Positions 20,566-32,587 of a DNA stretch of 64,000 bases are shown one piece after another. Source of the stretch: Ptychodera flava. Taxonomy: Eukaryota > Hemichordata > Enteropneusta > Ptychoderidae. The position numbers and the translations under genes are program-made. The first letter of the stretch is position 1, and the number at the start of each line of letters is the position of its first letter. Below the pieces are notes generated by a model. It was not told the DNA's origin and ran no database searches. It saw only the letters and a list, made by a program, of their open reading frames with translations. The stretch is from positions 30,993,933 to 31,057,932 of the forward strand of contig NC_091933.1 in the NCBI RefSeq assembly GCF_041260155.1, given 5' to 3'.

Positions 20566-23500
20566 TCATATCTGGAAACACAAATTGTTGTCTGAGTTTA
20601 TTTCACAGATAGTATTGTTAATGCACCATATGTCCTTGAACAGTTCTAAATTCCCATTCATTTTGTAGTAGTTATAGTCTATGGTAATTCTACGGCGGAC
20701 TCGTCGTTTAAACATGTGTAGTGGTTGAGGCAAGGCTTCATCCAGGCGGCAATAAATAGTTGCAATCTTTGCTGTCACCATAAGGAAATTGCAAAGTTGA
20801 TAGTTGAGCCGGAGTATTTTTGGTCCTTTTGGCATCCCAATGACATACCAACTCAACGGAATTGTGTCAGTGTCTAAAATTGACTGCAGCAATTGATGTA
20901 GATATCCATGCAATGGCTGTATCTCAGGACAATCAACAATCAGATGAAGCAATGTTTCTATTTCACCACAGTGTTGACACTCGGCATTCTGTCGTTGGTT
21001 GCTAAGATACAGGTAGCGTCCCGTTGCCAAGCAACCATGAATAGTTCTCCATTGAACATCACTGTCACGTCTGCTAAGAGGTTCTGAATAAACTGTGTCA
21101 AAATTGACTTTAGTATCATTAGATAAAGACAACAGATCATGCCATGGAGTTGGCAGCCTTTCTAAATGCTTCTTGCTGTACACATTATTTACAAATAAGC
21201 AATAAGTCTGTTTTCTACATAACTTACTAAAAGAAATCGGTTCAAGATCAATACCAGGAATTGAAATATTGAAATGAAATGACGTTTTTACCCCTAAATC
21301 AGTATTTTGATCTGTGAAAAAGAGATCAAGTTTAGTTTTCCAATTTTGTGGAATAGAATTCCAAATGAGCTGAATTGCTTTTTCCATAATTCTACTGGAA
21401 TAAATCTGAACATTTCTCTGTAATTCATGTAAAGTCTTCTTTCGTTTCTCATCTAAAACAACAAGATCGCTAATAGTTACAATGCCAGCCTCAATAAAAT
21501 GTTTTAAATTTAGTGGACGTCTTTGCATAGGGTGCAGAATCAAGGGATTATAAAAAAGAGGTTCTGAAAGAATGTCAACGACATTGGATGAAATCTCACA
21601 TCGTTTCGTATTAAGTGAAAACCATGTACTAATTAATTGCTTATAGAAAGAGGGACTGCTAATATTCATATCCAAAGTAGACGATAATTCAAGAGCAAAA
21701 ATTTTAGTACCATAATTTAGATTGCCAACTTTGCTCAAAAAGTACTTTGCATAATGATGAAGTAAAATACATGATCATCGTACAGCAGTTTGCGTATATG
21801 CATCAAACGGAAGCTATCGATTTTACTTTGGACGTGAACGAGAGCATGTCCTCCTTCATTAACTGGTAAATACAATAACTCATGAGGGAGCCAATGTCTT
21901 CCTTGCCAGAAAATGTTGACAAAGAGAATTTGAATATTACTGACAAGGCCACCGGGAGGTGGCAAACATAAAAACTTATGCCACAGCTTTGATGCAGCTA
22001 ATTGGTTAATTATCAGCGCCCTTCCTCGATACGAGATAGCACTTGCATATGGCTTCCATTTTTTCAAGGTCTGTTCAACTGAATCCAGTAAACCTTCCCA
22101 GTTTTTGGCAGTGTAGTTACTGTCATTGCCTAAATAGACACCTAAGAATTTCAGCCCTTCACTGTTCCAAACTAAATTAAGAGGAGTATCATTTCTTTGT
22201 CGCCAACTACCGGCCCAGAGACCTTTGGATTTCTGGAAGTTGATTTTTGCGTTTGAAGCACCTTGATACACACTCAACCAGTGTGACAGACCTTCAAAAT
22301 CCGATCACAGGTGACAAAGACATTAATATCGTCAGCATAACCAGAAAGGAACTGTTCTTCAGCTCCGGACCCGGTGCTGAAAACCCTTGCAAAGCACCAC
22401 TCGTCCGCAATTTATGTAACAATGGTTCGATGCAAATAGCATATAGTTGCCCTGAAAGAGCACACCCTTGACGAATACCGCGACCAAACGTAAATGGAGC
22501 AGCAAGATCGTGATTCACCTTCAAAATACTCTGAGTGCCATTATAAATAAGTCTGATGTAATTTATGAAACCTTCACCAAAGCCAAAGGCTTGCAAAGTC
22601 TTAAACATATAGCTATGATGCACTCGATCAAAAGCCTTTCTTGATCGAGTGCAACGATAGCAAGTGGCTTATGTTGATCATTAGCATAAAAAAGAGTGTC
22701 ACGAATACACTGAATGTTATTAAAAATTGACCTGCCAGGGAGACAGTACGTCTGGTCCTCGTGAATAATTTCCTTGAGAGCAAACTTGAGTCTTAATGAG
22801 AGAGCCTTCGTAAAAATTTTGTAGTCTGAACACAAAAGTGAGACAGGTCGCCAATTTTTAAGAAGACCGTTATCTCCCTTCTTTGGCAAAAGAGTAATCA
22901 AAGCTCGACGACACGACAAGGGAAGACAACCGGTCTGAATCGAATCACTGAAAACATCGTAAAGATCTCTTCCAATAACACCCCAAAAGCATTTATAAAA
23001 CTCTGAAGGAATGCCGTCAATTCCAGGTGATTTATTATTGCGCAACATTCCAACTGATTTGGCAAAATCATCAAATGTGAAAGGCTGATCAAGGGCTTGC
23101 TTGGTCTCATCAGAAAGTTTTGAATATCCGACAAAATTTTATGCACACTGTCGGAGTCGATCTCATCCGGGGTGTAAAGTGTTTTGTAAAAATCCCTTGC
23201 AGTTGTACGAATAACCGATTGATCTTCGGTAATAGCATTGTCACCAATTTTAAGGTGCGTGATCAATTTACGAGCACTCTTTCTTCTTTCTAAGTCAAAG
23301 AAATAGCGTGTAGACTTATCGCTTTCGTTAATGAATTGGAATCTGGAGCGAACCCAAGCTCCCCTGGCTTCTTTTTGAGAAGTTCATTCAGATTAGCCTT
23401 TTTCTGTTCATACTCAGTGTTGTTAATATTGTTGGACGAGATCTTATTTTCAAGATTCGAAAGATCTTGGAAGAGCTTTTCTTTTAGGCCCTGCTCTCAT

Positions 23501-24409
23501 TTGCGACGACCAAAACTGTATGCTGTGAAAGTAATTTTATTTGTAGTTTGGCTGCATCCCACCATTGTTGCAAGGAACCATAATCGGATTTTTTTGTTGT
23601 CCAATCCTGCCAAAACTCAGCAATAAGAGACTTATAAGACTCATCATCCAAGAGGGAGGTGTTAAGTGCCCAACAAGCACTTTTATGTTTCATTTGTTTT
23701 TGAGTGATACGCATTTGAATCATACAATGGTCAGAAAATGTAACAGGGATGATCATTGCAGATTGCACCCTGTTAGTTATGTGTTTACTGACATAAAAGC
23801 GGTCAAGGCGCGCATGCGCGTTGTGTCCATGCCATGAGTAATTACAATTGGTAGGGTGAAGCTGTCGCCAAGTATCAACCAATTTAAATCTGTTAATAAA
23901 CGTTGCAGAAATGAAGAGGACTCTGGGTGTGGTTCCCGGCCACTTTGTCTATCAACTTTGGCGTCCAGTGTACAATTAAAATCCCCACCCAAGATGATGG
24001 GGTCCAAAGAATTCTGAAGGCGATTGAGAAGGCATTTTAACTGCTGGAAGGCAGCTAGACGAGCTTGGCCATCATTGGGTGCATACACATTGATAAAATG
24101 ATACTGATAATTGTTAAGCTTGGCATGAACGTGTATAAGACGACCTGGAATAATATCTTCCTTTTGTAACACGTCAACTTTTGCTTTCGGATTGAACAAA
24201 ATTGCAACTCCCCCAGAAATGTTATTGAGATGTGAAAATTCAATGTGTCCTCTCCAAACAACTCTCCACAAAGATTCATCATTAACGGACGTGTGTGTCT
24301 CTTGAAGGAACATACAATCACTACCATACTGAGATTTCAGAGACTCCAGTATGGTGTAACGTTTCAAAGCATCTCTACAACCACGGGTATTAGAAGAGAG
24401 AATTGACAA
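20566..24409 (-). pseudogene. LINE ORF2 (endonuclease and reverse transcriptase), multiply frameshifted
   Basis: Starting at 24409, the APE-type endonuclease shows SSNTRG, CMFLQETHT, FINVYAPND and LGGDFNCTLD. It shifts frame near 23880, then YSWHGHNAHARLDRFYVS and SDHCM. A linker with STRYFFDLERRKSARKL leads to the RT: NKSPGIDGIPSEFYK, LITLLPKKGD, NWRPVSLLC, a motif A region (AIVALDQE) broken by a shift near 22640, GIRQGCALSGQLYA, and GYADDINVFV (YADD codons at 22328-22339) in yet another frame. LKFLGVYLG and a zinc motif CQHCGEIETLLHLIVDCP (around 20915-20980) follow. At least five frame changes are needed to read it through. Expected activities were target nicking and cDNA synthesis; the YADD centre itself is intact. 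Confidence 0.85.
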
Positions 24410-24484
24410 ATAGGACAGAATTACAAGGAGAAACGGTCCAAAAATGAGCTTCCTAATTTTGTGAAGGCGAAAAGTTGAAGAAGA

Positions 24485-26033
24485 CTAGAACAGTGGGACC
24501 AAACTATTTTTCCTCATGTCACTTCTCACTTTTTTCATAAGTTTACTGATTCTCTGTTTAAGTTGTTTATCTGTCGATGGTGCCTTCATAGCAATTGACA
24601 GGGCTTCAAGTAAATGATTCTGGTTTGGACAAAATTCGCGTCCACGTTCAACATGATTTTTTAGATTTTTTATATTCTCAAGAAAAAGCTTGAGTTTTTC
24701 TTGTGTTGGTACATTCAAGCATTGTGACATAGGCTGTGGGTCAATATGGCTCTCTTGTTCCTGAGAAGATTTTAAAGTTTCAACATCGGAATCACTATCA
24801 GATCCACTTAGTGTATGAGAACATCGAAACGACCTGAACTAGGGATGATATTAGCATTTGCTGACAGAATTTCACCAGCCTTCAAATTCCCATGACTGTT
24901 AGCTGTCTTTCGTGCAGGAGATTGAACTTTAGTAAAATCATCACCAGAACTGGGTGGTAATTCTATGGATTCATCCTCAGATTCAATGGCCTGAAATTTA
25001 TTTTGACTGTGAGAAATGTCATCATCATCACTATCATCCTCGACATTGTCTCTTGATCGTTTTACTGACTCTGTGGACTGAGCATACTGTTGGGAAACCA
25101 TAGTCACATCTGTTTCTAGCGCTAGGGCAGCTGTACATGTCTCATTTGCATTTGTTCAATAGCTGCTGAGTCATTATCTGATTGTTGATCATCTTTTTCA
25201 CTCCTAATATCATCAGAATCAGGAGAAGAATTCAATTTGGTAATATTATCATGAGATAATTCATCATCATCCGCAGTTTTTGTTTCCAAATTGTCACCCT
25301 GTTCACTAGGTTCAACCACTGCACTACTTTCATCAACAATTTCAGATTGGGATGGTACTTTAGAAATACTAGGTTGTTCATTTACATTGTTTGGGCAGTC
25401 CTTTCGAACATGACCTGCCCGATGACAAAGGAAGCATTTTATTTCATCAGTTGATATGTATACAGGATAGTATTTGCCATCGTGAAGTACTCTGATGACA
25501 CCATTGAAATTTTTGAACTGTGGCTTCAAAACAATGAACACCTGTCTACGGAAAGACTTGACATGTTTCAAATCTTCCCGACGACAACCAAGTGAAATAT
25601 GACGAAATGTGTGACTTAGAACTCTGCCGTAAGGCAATAAGTCCTCATAGAGACGTGAATTTGAGATAAACGGAGGGACATTTGAAATAACAACTCTAGT
25701 AGCGGGTTGAACCATCGGTGTCGGTTGCAAAAACATGTCATTTATATGAACACCTGCTGAACAAACTTGTGTGACCTGAGAAACTTCTTTCACAAACACA
25801 ATGACATTTTTGTTCATTCTGGACGCAGCTAAAACAGCGTCAGAATCAACAATTTGAGCAACACTTTCAACATATTCATTAACTGACGTACCTTCGATAC
25901 TTGTAAACTTCAAAGCATGCTTCATAGACAGATTAGAAAATCTATATTCAATCTCATCCTCGCAGTCCAAGGCTAAAGCATTGGGCTTGCTGGCAGCCAT
26001 ATTGGCTTGGCCTGCCAACCGCGCCTTCAACAA
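24485..26033 (-). pseudogene. LINE ORF1 (RNA-binding, CCHC knuckle), two frameshifts
   Basis: An uninterrupted 303-residue frame runs to 25122. It has a conserved central region (TRVVISNVPPFIS, SLGCRREDLKHV, FRRQVFIVL) and one knuckle with C200, C203, H208 and C213 (CFLCHRAGHVRKDC). The frame shifts near 25130 into an acidic low-complexity region (EDDSDDDD), then again near 24830, and ends at 24485 in a lysine-rich, helical C-terminal segment (LKLFLENIKNLKNHV). Proteins of this type bind element RNA. The probable start is MAASKPNAL rather than the upstream MLKARL, but either is possible. The domain order matches Tx1 ORF1 proteins. Confidence 0.82.
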
Positions 26034-26209
26034 ACCAAATCTCCTTCAATCACGTAAACACCAGAACAAAATACACTCAAAAAGTAACCGAGGTAAAGAA
26101 CATACAAGAACCAACCTAGATGGACAGATCTTGAACGAAAAAGGTTAACCACACGACCAAAACCAGTCCAAAAGTCGGAGCTCTCTTTCCCATGTGTTCA
26201 CCGCATGAG

Positions 26210-26212
<3 letters not shown>

Positions 26213-26294
<82 letters not shown>
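26213..26294 (+). repeat. (GA)n microsatellite at the 5-prime end of the LINE
   Basis: GA tract with two small interruptions, the same repeat as at the other LINE end (20293-20358). Confidence 0.95.
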
Positions 26295-26298
<4 letters not shown>

Positions 26299-26365
26299 AC
26301 TTCCCCTGACTTGCGGTAGCAGAGTTATAAAGTGAAATTAATTTGTGAGAACACTATCCATACCT

Positions 26366-26940
26366 CTAATGGAAAAGGGAGTTGCAATACTTTCTCCATG
26401 CATACGGTCGTTCTACTCGTAAAAGTTCGTAAATATGTACAGAGCTCAAACAAGGTAATACGATACACTTGTGATATATCAATGTAACAGATGGGATTAC
26501 AGAGGTTACGATTCGCCATGCCCCAACTAACACGGTACCGTTCAGAAATACACAAACAGTACTTTCAGTTGCCCTCCGGCGAGTTTGTTGTTCTAGTGCC
26601 ATAAAATGATATCAAACCGATGGGGAAACTTACCACAATGGATGATTGTGATGAAAAATGCTACATTCAACGAACAACTCAGTTGCGACACCATGATTCA
26701 CAGCTTGACTGCCGTCTCTCTATCCTGTATTGGCCGTGTGCGTTGCCACCGAATTCACCTTTTTGTATGTTTGCAAATATGGTAATGAGCTGTCAATACC
26801 GAGAAGTGAGTCATCCATAGTGCATTATACACAGAAACAGACAATTAACTACGAAACCATAATAAGCCATGTGTCGACCACATATGTTACATATCGCATA
26901 CCCTCTCATTTTGAAAATTTGCATTGATGAATAGAAGAGC
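26366..26940. repeat. Dispersed repeat related to 8.82-9.29 kb
   Basis: Shares AAAGTTCGTAAATA, ACTTGTGATAYATCA, CGATACCGTTCA-like, TATTACCGAGAAG and CATATCGCATACC with 8820-9290, and the first part with 10190-10340. Open frames across the two copies do not give a conserved protein, so it is treated as a repeat. Confidence 0.6.
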
Positions 26941-27305
26941 AAAATTTGCTGTATGTATCCCAGACGAACCCGCCACAAAATTAATTTAGTAGAAAACGTT
27001 AAGAGGCAACTAATTCCGTGGTGGCAAAAATTCCAAACATCTGGTCTCCAGTAAGAATGAGCTTATTGTGAAATGTAGAAACCGTATGCGAGGTCGGGGT
27101 CGGAGGTTTAGAAAGACACTGACAAGAATTCGTGTATTCACCTACCTTGGAGGCAATGCGTTTCAACAACAGCAACAAGTCATCTCGCTTTTCGCTGAGA
27201 AAGAACAGGAATTTGTAGCAAGACATTGTACGTTGTCATGGATATTGTGATAAATGCACAAATCGATAAATTGGAAACCATACATGTAAAGCCTGTGCTC
27301 GCACG

Positions 27306-27309
<4 letters not shown>

Positions 27310-27371
<62 letters not shown>
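27310..27371 (+). repeat. (CT)n microsatellite
   Basis: Pure CT tract of about 60 bp. Confidence 0.95.
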
Positions 27372-27375
<4 letters not shown>

Positions 27376-28390
27376 GTCAGGTGAATGATTATCAACAACA
27401 AAAACAACAAAACAGCAACCCGATATTTTTCTTTTACAATTTTTACTGGTGCATTTTTTATCACAGCACACCGACGCGTCCTCAAAGCAAGGGTCAAAAC
27501 GAAAAATATTGGTTCTTTCCGGTTGAAAACATAACATATCATAATTATCCTAAATGTCATATCCTAAAACTTCATATCCAGATTTTAAATACAATACTGC
27601 CGGTTCTTATCGACTTTCTGACTTCATGATGCGCCGACTTGGGAAAACACTATGTAAAAGGGACAAGTCGCGCCGTTTGATTGTGCTATTGTGGAATTAA
27701 AGTGCATTACCATGCTAATCCTTTCATGGAATAAATAGGGGGACATAGAAATGGAGTATTCCTGGAACAATATTCCAATTTTCCTAGAACGAAAACGTAT
27801 AATGTATTGGTGGTCGAGTGTGTGACAAATATAGCATATTTTCATTCTGCCTGTTCGCGAATGCTGTACACCTGTTACCAACAAATTTCCGGAGGCTAAG
27901 GGTCTGCGCGCTCTCCCCCAGTAAGTTTGACATTTTACATAAGACTTCTTTCAAAGCAGCTCCCATGATGTGAATGTTTCATAATTTTACCGTCTGTGTC
28001 AGCATATCGCGTTCTCACCCCAGTGCACGTCTGCACAGTCACTGATATGAAAATTATAATGCACGTGTGAATTTCCTGACCTTTTACTTGATTCGTATCT
28101 TATCAAGTGTTAAAGACTCTTATTTTATCAGGCGCGTTGCGATGGACAATTCCCATTACCACAATTTATGTGCATTTTTCTTGACAGGAAATATTAGATT
28201 TTAAAAAAAAATCCATTCTGACATCATGGCTGTTACATTAAATACTTGAAGCGAGCACATACTATAGGATGGCGCTCTTGTAAATATCGTGGTTGAAAAT
28301 AACATATCCCAAAGGAGGAGGTAGTGTTATTAATTTGTTTTCTGTAGGGAGAGAGGGAGGGAGAGAGAGAAAAGAGAGGGAGAGGGGGAG

Positions 28391-28392
28391 AC

Positions 28393-28449
<57 letters not shown>

Positions 28450-28560
28450 GAGTGGGACAAACAGTGAGCCAGATAGACAGAGAGTGGCGACAGACAGACA
28501 GACAGACAGACAGAGAGAGAGAGAGTGGGACAGACAGTGAGCCAGATAGACAGACAGTGG
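28391..28560 (+). repeat. (ACAG)n microsatellite, compound
   Basis: GACA/ACAG tetranucleotide tract with a duplicated GAGAGTGGGACA...CAGTGAGCCAGATAGACAG segment inside it. Confidence 0.95.
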
Positions 28561-28825
28561 CAGAGACGGAGAATATGTTTCTTAATTCTTGATCAATACT
28601 TTTATTGCTGTATTGATAGTTTACATTACAACAAACAGAAGAAGCCATCTGTGTCTCTTATCCAGAATAAAACTGTAATAAATAGTTGCTCCGTCAGCAG
28701 TTTGAGAAAAAAATGTGTAGGTATCAAGTATACCTCACGATTGATTTAATCTAATTTAGTAATGGAAGTTCATGTCATCAGTCTAGCAATGCGACCTGTA
28801 TAGCCATGAAGGTCAAACATATTCT

Positions 28826-28948
<123 letters not shown>

Positions 28949-30758
28949 TCTTATTTTCATATAGCCTGATAAAAATACCGATATATCAAGGGCGGCTTTA
29001 ATCCAATATATTATACAGTACGATTTTCATCACTTGGTGACCAAATATGTCAATGAATTCGGTAACAGAAGTATCCCTTTAACGTAAACGCGGGGTAAAC
29101 GCTATTTGTGTATAATGGGGAAAACAAACGTCAGACATAACTTGTCTGTAAATAATGGCACTCTGATATCCATGGGTTTTGCTAATTTGCACACCAGCTT
29201 GTAAAACTAGGAATTTCAATATGTTTTCCACTTGCAGAATGGAATACGGCAGTACATATGTAATAATAAAGATTACACATAATTGGGATCACAATATTTA
29301 TAGCAGCTACACTAAACACTGTTTGTAAAAACAAACAAATTGAAATTCTATGCATCACGGGGTAAGAGTTAAAGATACCAAGACAGAACTTGCGAATTTC
29401 GTAAAAAGTTGAGTCCGGCTTATTACTCCAGGCCACTTGTAAAATGGCAGTAGACACATTATAGGTGGATTTCAGTTCAAACGTCTCACGCACCTTGCAT
29501 ACGAACTGCCCAGAAAGAATGAATGGTGCCCCGTCTTTAAAGTTCCGAGTCGTTCTTGAATATGTCATACAGCTCTTTTTTCTGGGGTATAGAATGCAAT
29601 GTTCCAGTTACTTCTAATAAGCCTTCTATCGCGGAGAAACACACCTGCTCAAGAAAATAAAAATTGCGTGAATCGTCATTTGCCTGGTGTCAAATTTAGG
29701 ATTTTATAGGATCGTGAGAGTAATCTGGTATTAACAAAAGAGGCGATTCGCTATATAGATGGATTGATAATCTGCAAACAGTTACTGACACAATTCGAAA
29801 AAGTATTCCGCCCTTATGCCAGTTATAGCCCTAAGGGCCTATCTACTTTGGGGTTTTTACAGTTTACTGGATTAAACATGAAAGGCAATCTAACATAATA
29901 TTGTAAGGTTCCATATAGTGCAGTCATCGACAAATGTAAAGCGTTGGAGCAATATTTTGAATTTCACCCTCTTCTTTTATCATAGTTTTACCGTGACGAC
30001 TCGGCGAAACATAGATGGGCGAAACCAAAAATAGATTTGCGGGTGTTCTCTCTGCGAAGGGTTATTTTCGATCTCACTCTATTATTTTTACACATTGTGC
30101 TTTTGTTTCAAAGAAAGTATTTGATATCGAACGCAAAAAAGTAAAACGCTCCTTTTTACGCAATTACGTAGAAAACGTACGTTTTCCGCAAGCACACTGT
30201 GCTGTCATCGCGGTGTACAGAGTTTAAAAAATTAAATTCGAAACAGTAGGAGTTTAGATATGGCAAAAGTTCAACATGTCTTCCTCTCTATAAGGAAAAC
30301 GCGTTACTGAAGGTGTGAAGACAAACGTGGAAATGGGTTGAACTTGACTTACGAATTCTCGCCATACCATTATGATAATATTTTACATGAATAGCTTATG
30401 TTCGCATACGAATTAAATTAGTTACAAACCTGTAAACAGTCCGACCATAGCCCTTTTAGATAAAAATGTGAGTTTGACTTTAATGAAAAATAATGATCAC
30501 AGATATGTACTTCCGTTTAATCCATGAAGCCTGAACATTGTACATTATTTTGACCTTTATGTTTAACGAATCATCGTACACAAGTTTTAAAAAAATGTCA
30601 TACCCAAGTGGCAAAATGGCTGACGCAGCTAGTCTAGATTGACTTGTCTCCCTTTTTACAAACAGGGGATTTGATGGCAAACGCAACGAGTAAGTGGTAT
30701 CCACAGTCTTGTCGTCGCACTTTGTCAGTTGCATTGTACCATACCGTGATATATAACC

Positions 30759-32578
30759 ATAGGGGATTCAATCTCCGATGATGACGATGACGATGATTAA
30801 ATATTTAAAAATGAAGATAAATAAACATATATTGGACTCAGTAATTTGTTGTTATTGTTGTTGTTATTGTTGTTGTCGTTGTTGATACTATTTGCAGAAA
30901 AGAACAAAGTAGGCCTATGCGCTGCAAATTTCAACACAGCCTAACTATACATGTGCGTCGCAAATTCAATACAGCCTAACTATACATGTGCGTTGTTGCC
31001 TAACTATACATGTGCGTTGCAATTCAATACAGCCTAAGGGGCAACGTCAAAAGTTCAATGTAGGATAAAAAACTTAATTCCCTTAGTTTCCCCCAAACCC
31101 CCCCACCCCCCTAGAAACCTAATTGACTTATATTGAACTGTTGCCAGGCTCTTTCTATATAAAGCAAAGCTAAGGATCAGTCAATTTAGAGGTGAAATAA
31201 AGTAATGCATCGCTAAAGCCCCACTAGCTGTACTCTTGAATTTGTTGACCTCAAATTATCTACCTATTCTCTCCTCTCTGAAATCTATCCTGTGAAGAGA
31301 TGTGAGCTTTTACTGCATTAGGAAACCATTCCTTTCAGAAACATTTGACATGTTAATTAAAATTTTAACAGTCATTTTGATTTCCTGACATTTTAAAAAA
31401 TTGGTAATATTACAAAGGAATCAGAACACACCGTGTCACGGCTGAAAACATTCAACCTTATGCATTACATTGGACTACTCTGTGCAGTTTAAATGAAGAT
31501 TTCAGTGCAGGTATGCATAGTATCAAGGGTTTTAGCTTTTCTGCATGGGGCTGTGATTTAATGTTTGGGCAAACATTTAATCGCAGTGTAATCTTTATCT
31601 GGTTCAAAATTGCATATATAGCCCCGGCAGGTAGTTAATAATAAGTGTGTACACAGACCTAAATGACTACATTGTCACCAACTTATTTTAGTTTGAAAGT
31701 AAAATCATAAAAATAATGCTACAAGATACAGTTAGTGGGGCTTAAGATTGGGAACACACTTTGAGTTTCATCCAATGTACATGTAAGTAACATACTAGCA
31801 ACAAACTTGAAGTTTATCAATGAATGAACAACAACAACAACAATAAAGTCCAGGTTTCTCCTTCCAGAGGCATAAAAACTATCTCAACTGTCCTGGTGGT
31901 TGTAACAACTCGGTTCACACTGCTCCATTCAGGCGGACTACACGTGCACCAGAAATTCAGAGTGCAACCATAGACAGTAGAGAAACTACCGTCTATGGTG
32001 CAACAGAAGCCAACAGCCTGCATGTTTACACGAACTAGGCCAGGTGCAGCTCTGCACCGTGTTAAAACAACTCCCTCCGCTGGCTTCAACACGAAAGTGT
32101 GCATTTCTGCTCTATTTTTTCAAAAATATTCATTCCCCTGGCAATTTTTACCCTAAATCGATTTGTAGGATAGAAACTTTTTTTAGGTCAAAACCCCCCC
32201 CCCCCACCCCAAACTAAAAGAATTAAGTTTTTTATCCTTCATTGAACTTTTGACGTTGCCCCTAACATTAGGCTGTATCGAATTTGCAACGCACATGTAT
32301 AGTTAGGCAGCAAACGCACATGTATAGTTAGGCTGTATTGAATTTGCAACGCACATGTATAGTTAGGCTGTATTGAATTGCGACGCACATGTATAGTTAG
32401 GCTGTGTTGAAATTTGCAGCGCATACTTTGTTCTTTTCTGCAAATAGTATCAACAACGACAACAACTATAACAACAACAATAACAACAAATTTACTGAGT
32501 CCAAATATATGTTTATTTATCTTCATTTTAAATATTTAATCATCGTCATCGTCATCATCGGAGATTGAATCCCCCTAT
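30759..32578. mobile_element. Mutator-like long-TIR element, 1820 bp
   Basis: The arms (30759 to about 31110 and about 32190 to 32578) are inverted over roughly 350-390 bp, starting ATAGGGGATTCAATCTCCG. They share (GAT)n-like and (GTT)n-like tracts and a 30-40-bp tandem motif, CCTAACTATACATGTGCGT, repeated three to four times per arm. GATATATAACC precedes and GATATAACC follows, an approximate 9-bp duplication. Long TIRs with ~9-bp duplications fit Mutator-like elements. The interior has no recognised transposase. Confidence 0.75.
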
Positions 32579-32587
32579 GATATAACC

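Larger units (their letters stand above)
20359..26212 (-). mobile_element. Tx1-clade non-LTR retrotransposon, near full length, decayed
   Basis: About 5.85 kb with the two-ORF layout of Tx1-clade LINEs. ORF1 carries a CCHC knuckle. ORF2 carries APE endonuclease, reverse transcriptase and a C-terminal zinc motif. Tx1-type signatures include VVISNVPPFIS and SLGCR in ORF1, and LSYRGRALIINQLAAS-like and LYLPVNEGGHALVH segments late in ORF2. Both ORFs are cut by several frameshifts, so this copy is not active. It is bounded on both sides by GA repeats, suggesting insertion into a (TC)n/(GA)n microsatellite. Retrotransposition would copy its RNA at a nicked target by target-primed reverse transcription. 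Confidence 0.88.

Noticed and set aside
29182..29640. Possible minus-strand exon (FVCKVRETFELKST...)
   Set aside because: Sensible-looking residues occur in two frames, but there is no family resemblance I can name and no clear splice boundary.
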